Assembly: GCA_937894185.1 (NCBI GenBank)
Contig: CALCSA010000316.1
Coordinates: 1-11,014 of the forward strand
Direction: 5' to 3'
Source of the DNA: an uncultured Clostridia bacterium
GTDB taxonomy: Bacteria > Bacillota > Clostridia > Oscillospirales > Ruminococcaceae
Length of the DNA: 11,014 nt
Shown here piece by piece: positions 7,057 through 11,014 of this stretch; the first letter of the stretch is position 1; every line of letters starts with the position of its first letter. The translations under genes were made by a program, and so were the position numbers. The notes beneath the pieces are model-generated. The model had not been told where the DNA came from. It ran no database searches and worked only from the letters and a program-made list of their open reading frames with translations.

Positions 7057-8160
7057 TTAGCGGAGATTGAGAATCTCCTGATAAATAGCCTTGCTCATGT
7101 CGCTGCGGTTGGCAACGGAATCGATGAGGGGTTGCATGTTATTTTGAAAGGGAGTGATATCCACTTCGGTAAAGGTGACGCCCAGCTCCTTACAGGTGTT
7201 GCGATATTCTTCGCGCAGGTTGGCGGCCAGAGTAAACATCACGTTGACAGACTCAGTAGACAGATCTTTCAGGGCCTTCTGATCTTCCGCGGACATGCCC
7301 TTGAGAATATCTGTGTTGATGATGAGAAGATCGGGGATCATCAGGTGGTTGGTTTCAGAGTAGAAGGGAGCCACTTCGTACTGCTTCAGGTCGGTGTATG
7401 TAATGACGTTGTTCTCGGCACCGTCCAGAGTGCCGGCCTGAATAGCGGAGTAGACGTCGCCTTGGCTCATGGGAGTACCTACGCCGCCCATGTAGTTTAC
7501 CATCTGCACCATGGTATCGGATTGCATTACGCGGATTTTCTTACCCGTCAGCTCTTCGGGAGTGGTAATGGGGCCTTCCTTGGTGTAGATGCAGCGGGGG
7601 CCAAGGCTGTAGGCAGACAACACGGTAAAGCCTACTTCTTCGGTGGTAGCATAGAGCTCGTCCAGCTTACCGGACTGGAACAGCTTCTTCTGATGGTCGA
7701 TGGAGTCGAACATGTAGGGGCAGCCGATGACGCTAAAATCGGCGTTGACGTTTTCCACCAGAGAGTTAGCTACAATGGCCATTTCGATGGCGCCGTTTTC
7801 CACCAGTTCCAAGGAGTCTTTCTGGTTGCCCAGTAGCTCGTTGGCGTAAACCTCGATGGAATAGCGGCCTTCGGTGGCGTCGAAGAGCTTATCGCTCAGA
7901 TCCACCATGGTCTGGGCCTCGGGGTTGTCGATAGACTGGTTAAAGGAGCACTTGAGGACTGTTTTACCAACTTTTTCAGCGGCAGGGGGTGCATCGGCAG
8001 GAGATGCATCAGCGGGAGCTCCTTCGGCCGGCGTGCTGGCAGCGGGAGCGTCGTTTGCGGCAGGAGCTTGGCTGACCGCTGGGTTGCCACCGCAAGCAGT
8101 GACGGACAGCATCAGGATTCCAGCCAGGAGACACGCTAATAAGTTCCGTTTGTTAAACAT
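7057..8160 (-). CDS. dctP: TRAP transporter substrate-binding lipoprotein (DctP type)
   Basis: The 367-residue protein begins with a lipoprotein signal peptide: MFNKRNLLACLLAGIL, then LSVTAC with the lipidated cysteine probably C23. An Ala/Pro/Asp-rich linker (about residues 24-63) follows and would hold the domain away from the membrane. The binding domain has TRAP-family features: ELLGNQKDSLELVENGAIEM (108-127), LTGKKIRVMQSD with R210 as the likely carboxylate-binding arginine, and GTLDGAENNVITY (243-255). R210 implies an acidic sugar ligand, and the downstream kdu genes suggest an unsaturated or keto uronate or related hexonate. ATG at 8160 is preceded by AGGAGG with seven or eight bases between. 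It is the first gene of the operon, as is common for the component needed in excess. Confidence 0.93.
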   Translation of the reverse strand: MFNKRNLLACLLAGILMLSVTACGGNPAVSQAPAANDAPAASTPAEGAPADASPADAPPAAEKVGKTVLKCSFNQSIDNPEAQTMVDLSDKLFDATEGRYSIEVYANELLGNQKDSLELVENGAIEMAIVANSLVENVNADFSVIGCPYMFDSIDHQKKLFQSGKLDELYATTEEVGFTVLSAYSLGPRCIYTKEGPITTPEELTGKKIRVMQSDTMVQMVNYMGGVGTPMSQGDVYSAIQAGTLDGAENNVITYTDLKQYEVAPFYSETNHLMIPDLLIINTDILKGMSAEDQKALKDLSTESVNVMFTLAANLREEYRNTCKELGVTFTEVDITPFQNNMQPLIDSVANRSDMSKAIYQEILNLR

Positions 8161-8193
8161 CTTCGTTTCCTCCTAAAATGTTGTTCTATGCAA

Positions 8194-8210
8194 ATCGGCG
8201 GAATGCCGAT
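8194..8210. promoter_or_regulatory. Small perfect inverted repeat in the dctP leader
   Basis: ATCGGC (8194-8199) and GCCGAT (8205-8210) form a perfect six-base-pair stem with a five-base loop, in the predicted untranslated leader about 34 bases upstream of the dctP start. It could be an RNA hairpin affecting mRNA stability or a second protein-binding site. It has no T-run, so it is not a terminator. Confidence 0.35.
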
Positions 8211-8251
8211 AGCGTACAGCTTTTAACCAAATAATATATTGATGCTTTTAT

Positions 8252-8257
8252 ATTATA
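8252..8257 (-). promoter_or_regulatory. Candidate -10 box of the TRAP/kdu operon
   Basis: A perfect TATAAT reads on the minus strand from 8257 to 8252 in A+T-rich DNA, giving a leader of about 85 bases before the dctP ATG. No good -35 box stands 16 to 18 bp upstream (AAACGG at 17 bp), so the promoter may be weak or depend on another factor. Overlapping A+T-rich boxes are possible alternatives. Confidence 0.45.
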
Positions 8258-8272
8258 TTTAATAAGCTCAGG

Positions 8273-8293
8273 AACCGTTTTCGGAAACCGGTT
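8273..8293. promoter_or_regulatory. Candidate operator for the TRAP/kdu operon (21-bp near-palindrome)
   Basis: The outer arms AACCG (8273-8277) and CGGTT (8289-8293), and the inner arms TTTC (8279-8282) and GAAA (8284-8287), pair around a central G at 8283. Only one of ten positions fails to pair (8278/8288). The right half contains the perfect 8-bp palindrome AACCGGTT (8286-8293). It lies just upstream of the TATAAT box of dctP and covers the expected -35 position. Odd-length palindromes of about 20 bp suit LacI-family dimers. The adjacent lacI gene makes that protein the likely binder. Confidence 0.55.
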
Positions 8294-8318
8294 AACTAAA
8301 TGGGTAAAAAAATGTAAT

Positions 8319-9368
8319 TCACGGGTTTTCGCAAACAGTCGACCCGCGAACTTCCAAGCGGTTGGGGAACTCCACCAGCATGGGCTCCCCGGTACGGTTG
8401 CCGGAAATCCGATCCAACGCAATGCGGGCGGCCTCGCAGCCCACCAGCCGGGAATCCTGCGAAATGGTTGTGATGCCCGGGGAAATTAAACCCGCCCATC
8501 CCCAGTCGTCAAAGCCACAGACGCCAAAGTCTCGGCCCATTTCAATGCCGGCCTCCTGAATAGAGTTGAGGGTGTGCAGCATGGCCACACCGTTGACGGC
8601 CAAAAGGGCCACCCGCTGGCCTGGGTGTTTATCTTTAAAGTCCAGCAACACTCCGAGGCAGCTTGTCGGGTCATCGATGAAAAATTCGCACAGACCGGCA
8701 GCGCCATCTTGCTGATAAAGATCCCTCATGGCATCGCAGTATCCTTGATACCGCAGCAAACGGGGGCTGATCTTCTTGTTGCCTTGGGTAAAAAAAGCCA
8801 CCTGTTGATACCCGGCCCCTTTGAGAAAGCGCACACATTCGTAGGTCGAGGTGTAGCTGTCGGTGGTGACGGTATCCAGAATCCCCGGTTGTGCCAGAGC
8901 CCGGTCCGCCAAAACAAGAGGGATTCCCTTGTTATGCAAGTCCACCAAAAAGTCGTCATTTTCTCCGGTGGTGTTGACAATCAACCCATCCACCTGACTT
9001 TCCAAAAGGCCTTGAATGGCGCTGACTTCCCGTTGTGGGTCATCGTCACTGTTGGCAAAAAGAACCTGATAATCGGCTTCTTCGCAAACGTCGTTAATGC
9101 CCTTGAGAATCAAAGCGGAAAAGGGGCTGCCGATATCGCTGATGACACAACCAATCAGGCGGCTGTTTCTGGCTTTTAAGCTCTGGGCAATCCGGTTGGG
9201 CCGATAGTTTAAAGCCTTGATGACCTCCCGAATCCGCTCCCGGGTTTCGAAGGAGATATTGTCGTATTTGCCATTGAGATAACGGGAGATGGTGGTCTTG
9301 GAAACGCCTGACTGCCGGGCTACATCGTCAATGGTCACTCTTCGATTTTGTCCGGCCGCCACTTTCAC
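8319..9368 (-). CDS. LacI-family transcriptional regulator (KdgR-like)
   Basis: The 349-residue protein has an N-terminal helix-turn-helix (residues 11-32, VTIDDVARQSGVSKTTISRY), the hinge helix NRIAQSLK (58-65), and a sugar-binding domain from about residue 69 beginning RLIGCVISDIGSPFSALIL. The SKTTISRYLNGKYDNIS recognition region resembles Firmicute LacI-type KdgR proteins as I recall them, which respond to KDG-type intermediates. It is encoded directly upstream of, and co-directional with, the TRAP/kdu operon, the usual place for its local regulator. The start is GTG at 9366-9368 after AAAGGAGAGGTGGGGAG; GTG two codons later would also be served. I see no convincing terminator between it and dctP, so some readthrough is possible. 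The family is certain; effector and regulon are inferred. Confidence 0.92.
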   Translation of the reverse strand: MKVAAGQNRRVTIDDVARQSGVSKTTISRYLNGKYDNISFETRERIREVIKALNYRPNRIAQSLKARNSRLIGCVISDIGSPFSALILKGINDVCEEADYQVLFANSDDDPQREVSAIQGLLESQVDGLIVNTTGENDDFLVDLHNKGIPLVLADRALAQPGILDTVTTDSYTSTYECVRFLKGAGYQQVAFFTQGNKKISPRLLRYQGYCDAMRDLYQQDGAAGLCEFFIDDPTSCLGVLLDFKDKHPGQRVALLAVNGVAMLHTLNSIQEAGIEMGRDFGVCGFDDWGWAGLISPGITTISQDSRLVGCEAARIALDRISGNRTGEPMLVEFPNRLEVRGSTVCENP

Positions 9369-9413
9369 CTCCCCACCTCTCCTTTGATAATTGCATATCT
9401 TTGCTTCGTGTTC

Positions 9414-9443
9414 ATTCTATCGCACCACCTCGGCCATTGTCAA
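9414..9443 (-). promoter_or_regulatory. Promoter of the lacI-family gene
   Basis: On the minus strand a perfect TTGACA (-35, 9443-9438) is followed after 18 bp by TAGAAT (-10, 9419-9414), five of six bases of the consensus. Transcription would start near 9407, giving a leader of about 40 bases that contains the AAAGGAG ribosome site of the regulator. Confidence 0.75.
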
Positions 9444-9455
9444 CCGTTAATCGTT
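9442..9455. promoter_or_regulatory. Candidate LacI-type operator at the lacI promoter
   Basis: The 14-bp imperfect palindrome reads AAC, two bases, TTAA, two bases, GTT. It overlaps the edge of the -35 box, where a bound repressor would block RNA polymerase, so it suits autoregulation. It includes an AACCG word also found twice in the dctP operator candidate. This is a pattern-based call with no binding evidence. Confidence 0.4.
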
Positions 9456-9616
9456 AAAGCGCCTAATTCCTGTCAGTTTTGGTCAATATATCCCCTATTT
9501 TATTGTGCAATATGATAGGTTAATCGGTTTACAAATTGCAATATTTTAAATTTAATTACACTTTGTTTTTAATAGTTCTTTCTCACTTTATCGTCTAAAG
9601 CCAGGCGGCAGCTCAT
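9456..9616. other. A+T-rich intergenic DNA upstream of the lacI promoter, no gene seen
   Basis: This is the rest of the 310-bp gap between the ATPase and lacI genes. By my count 9481-9600 is about 26% G+C, far below the flanking genes. I see no plausible reading frame or RNA gene. It contains two short inverted repeats, ATTG-TG-CAAT at 9502-9511 and ATTGCAAT at 9535-9542. It also holds a GTTAATCG word at 9519-9526 that repeats one at 9446-9453. It may be upstream promoter DNA with regulator sites, or plain spacer. Confidence 0.5.
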
Positions 9617-9650
9617 AAAAAAGGAGGCTCGCCTTGGTGGCGGAGCCTCT
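9617..9650 (-). terminator. Intrinsic terminator after the amino-acid ABC operon
   Basis: On the minus strand GAGGCTC (9649-9643) pairs with GAGCCTC (9630-9624). GCC pairs with GGC inside, with one bulged base and a five-base loop. Six T residues follow directly (A-run at 9617-9622 on the plus strand). It begins about 29 bp after the ATPase stop and has no matching T-run for the other direction. Confidence 0.85.
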
Positions 9651-9678
9651 CTCGCATTCATTTTTGTTGTGTGAGGAA

Positions 9679-10401
9679 TCAGAGCACCTTGTGAAGAAAC
9701 TCCTTGAGGCGGGGATGCTGGGGGTTGCTGAAAAACTGATCGGGGGGAGCCTGCTCTTTGATCTGGCCCTCGTCCATAAACAGAACGCGGGTGGCGGCTT
9801 CCCGGGCAAAGCCCATCTCGTGGGTGACTACTACCATGGTCATGCCGTCCCGGGCCAGCTCCCGCATCACTTCCAGCACTTCTCCCACCATTTCGGGGTC
9901 CAGAGCCGAGGTAGGCTCGTCAAAGAGCATCACCTCGGGGTTCATGGCCAGCGCCCGCACAATGGCGATCCGCTGCTGCTGCCCTCCCGAAAGCTGGCGG
10001 GGATAGGCATCGGCTTTGTCCACAAGGCCGATTCTCTCCAACAGAGCCATCGCTTTTTCGTCGGCTTCCCGCTGGGAGCAAAGCCTTAAAGTGACGGGGG
10101 CAAGGGTAATATTCTTTTTGACGCTCAGGTGGGGAAAAAGGTTGAACTGCTGAAACACCATCCCCATTTTGCGGCGCAGTAAATTGATATTGGTTTTGGG
10201 GTCGGTGATGCTCTGACCCTCAAAGATAATCTCGCCGCCGGTGGGTTGCTCCAGCAGGTTGAGGCAGCGCAAAAAGGTGGATTTTCCAGAGCCGGAAGGC
10301 CCTACCACCACTACCTTTTCCCCTTTTTCGATCCGTTCGTTGATGCCATTCAACACCAAATGATCCCCAAAGGCCTTGGAAAGGTTACAAACGTCGATCA
10401 C
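9679..10401 (-). CDS. Polar amino-acid ABC transporter ATP-binding protein (GlnQ/HisP type)
   Basis: This is a 240-residue cytoplasmic ATPase of an amino-acid importer. Counting from the GTG at 10401 (MIDVCNLSKAFGDH), Walker A GPSGSGKST is at 34-42, the Q-loop at Q84-Q85 (MVFQQFNLFPHLSV), the signature LSGGQ at 137-141, Walker B VMLFDEP at 157-163, and the switch histidine at H194. The Q-loop wording and length are those of GlnQ/HisP proteins. I chose GTG 10401 because homologues begin M-I-x-V and AAGGAGG lies ten bases upstream. GTG at 10407 (four bases from the Shine-Dalgarno) is possible. An ATG at 10455 lies upstream of the ribosome site and would add an unrelated 18-residue tail. It overlaps the permease gene by 17 bp and ends before a terminator. 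Confidence 0.93.
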   Translation of the reverse strand: MIDVCNLSKAFGDHLVLNGINERIEKGEKVVVVGPSGSGKSTFLRCLNLLEQPTGGEIIFEGQSITDPKTNINLLRRKMGMVFQQFNLFPHLSVKKNITLAPVTLRLCSQREADEKAMALLERIGLVDKADAYPRQLSGGQQQRIAIVRALAMNPEVMLFDEPTSALDPEMVGEVLEVMRELARDGMTMVVVTHEMGFAREAATRVLFMDEGQIKEQAPPDQFFSNPQHPRLKEFLHKVL

Positions 10402-11014
10402 TGGCACCCAGCCTCCTTTCCAAAACTCCCTGTAGCTTGGTGAGCAATATGACAAGGACCAGATAGATTAGGCCGGAAATCACCAGAGGGGTGATAGTCC
10501 AAACCCGAGAACGCACCACATCTCCCGCCCGCGTCAGCTCGGTGATGGCGATGTATCCCGCCACCGATGTCTCCTTGAGCAGGGTGATAAACTCGTTAAA
10601 AATAGTGGGCAATATATTCTTAATGGCTTGGGGCAGCACAATGAGCCTCATGGTCTGCCGGGAATTAAGCCCTAGAGAGCGCCCAGCTTCGGACTGGCCT
10701 TTTTCCACACTCTGAATCCCCGCGCGAATAATCTCGCAGACATAGGCTCCTGAGTTAATGCCAAAAGACAGCCCTGCCACCAGGAGCGCGTACTCTTTGG
10801 GAGCCGTTTTAAAGACTCCGTAATAGAGAATCAGCAGTTGCACCAAAACGGGAGTGCCCCGAATGACGGTGGTGTAAAGGTTGGCAAAGCCGCCCCCTAA
10901 GCGTACCAGCCACCAGCCCAAAAAGCTGGTGCCCCGGGGTCTGGTGGCAGGCGAAGCTTGGATGCTCACCTTGAGGATGGCCAGCACCATGCCGATTCCA
11001 ACGCCACTGATGCC
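10385..11014 (-). CDS. Polar amino-acid ABC transporter permease (HisM/GlnP type, partial)
   Basis: The frame is open to the right edge, so the true start lies outside; 209 residues are visible, beginning GISGVGIGMVLAILKVS. It is an inner-membrane subunit of a polar amino-acid importer. It shows the family stretch NLYTTVIRGTPVLVQLLILYYG, several membrane helices, and the EAA coupling loop EAGRSLGLNSRQTMRLIVLP at visible residues 109-128, which contacts the ATPase. The loop after the first visible helix (SIQASPATRPRGTSFLGWW) seems somewhat longer than in the relatives I remember. The 3' end overlaps the ATPase start by 17 bp, so the two are translationally coupled. The specific amino acid cannot be read from the sequence. 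The ATG at 10990 is internal to the open frame and is not the likely start. Confidence 0.9.
   Translation of the reverse strand, partial: GISGVGIGMVLAILKVSIQASPATRPRGTSFLGWWLVRLGGGFANLYTTVIRGTPVLVQLLILYYGVFKTAPKEYALLVAGLSFGINSGAYVCEIIRAGIQSVEKGQSEAGRSLGLNSRQTMRLIVLPQAIKNILPTIFNEFITLLKETSVAGYIAITELTRAGDVVRSRVWTITPLVISGLIYLVLVILLTKLQGVLERRLGASDRRL

Noticed and set aside
8273..8293. The 21-bp palindrome as a terminator for the lacI-family gene
   Set aside because: On the minus strand it is followed by CCTGAGC rather than a T-run, and the only T-run (8305-8311) lies before it. An operator fits better.
10402..10455. An 18-residue N-terminal extension of the ATPase starting at the ATG at 10455
   Set aside because: It lies upstream of the AAGGAGG site, within the permease coding region, and does not match the family, which begins at the M-I-D-V equivalent.
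1..11014. CRISPR arrays, tRNA or rRNA genes, insertion sequences, phage or toxin-antitoxin genes
   Set aside because: I saw no spaced repeats, cloverleaf sequences, transposase motifs or terminal inverted repeats. The window is taken up by transport, metabolism and one regulator.

Overview
The window looks like part of a Gram-positive Firmicute chromosome, probably a gut Clostridia member near Oscillospiraceae/Ruminococcaceae. This rests on consistent AGGAGG-type ribosome sites, G+C-rich coding DNA with A+T-rich promoter gaps, a lipoprotein-type binding protein with a long Ala/Pro linker, and the resemblance of the enzymes to families I know from that group. The lineage is an inference, not a search result. 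Every gene I can support lies on the minus strand, so the text below follows transcription from high to low coordinates.

Right edge (11014 to about 9617): the end of a polar amino-acid ABC transporter operon. It holds a permease cut by the window edge, then an overlapping GlnQ-type ATPase, closed by a clear intrinsic terminator. The binding protein must lie outside the window, if it is present.

Middle (9616 to 8161): an A+T-rich gap holds a good promoter for a LacI-family regulator (9368-8319). A 158-bp promoter region for the next operon follows. That region contains a 21-bp near-palindrome beside a TATAAT box. AACCG/CGGTT words occur at both promoters, which suggests that the LacI protein controls both itself and the operon.

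Left (8160 to 1): a tightly packed ten-gene sugar-acid operon. A TRAP transporter (dctP, dctQ, dctM) comes first. It is followed by a D-2-hydroxyacid dehydrogenase, a zinc-dependent medium-chain dehydrogenase, kduD, a small stand-alone VOC protein, kduI, a gluconate-5-dehydrogenase-like SDR, and the start of a PfkB-family 2-keto-3-deoxygluconate kinase (kdgK) that runs off the edge. Gaps are 11 to 32 bp, except for 88 bp after dctP that carries a strong hairpin.

How it may work together: the TRAP system imports a sugar acid. KduI and KduD convert 4-deoxy-5-keto-uronate, the product of unsaturated uronic acids, to 2-keto-3-deoxygluconate, and KdgK phosphorylates that to KDPG for the aldolase. 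The other three dehydrogenases look like a hexonate/ketogluconate branch (2-keto reduction, C5 oxidation, C5 reduction) that could bring further sugar acids into the same route. No polysaccharide lyase, unsaturated glucuronyl hydrolase or KDPG aldolase is visible. The least explained parts are the VOC protein, which resembles the C-terminal domain of two-domain KDPG/KHG aldolases, and the 2-hydroxyacid dehydrogenase, which appears to lack about six residues of a conserved segment.
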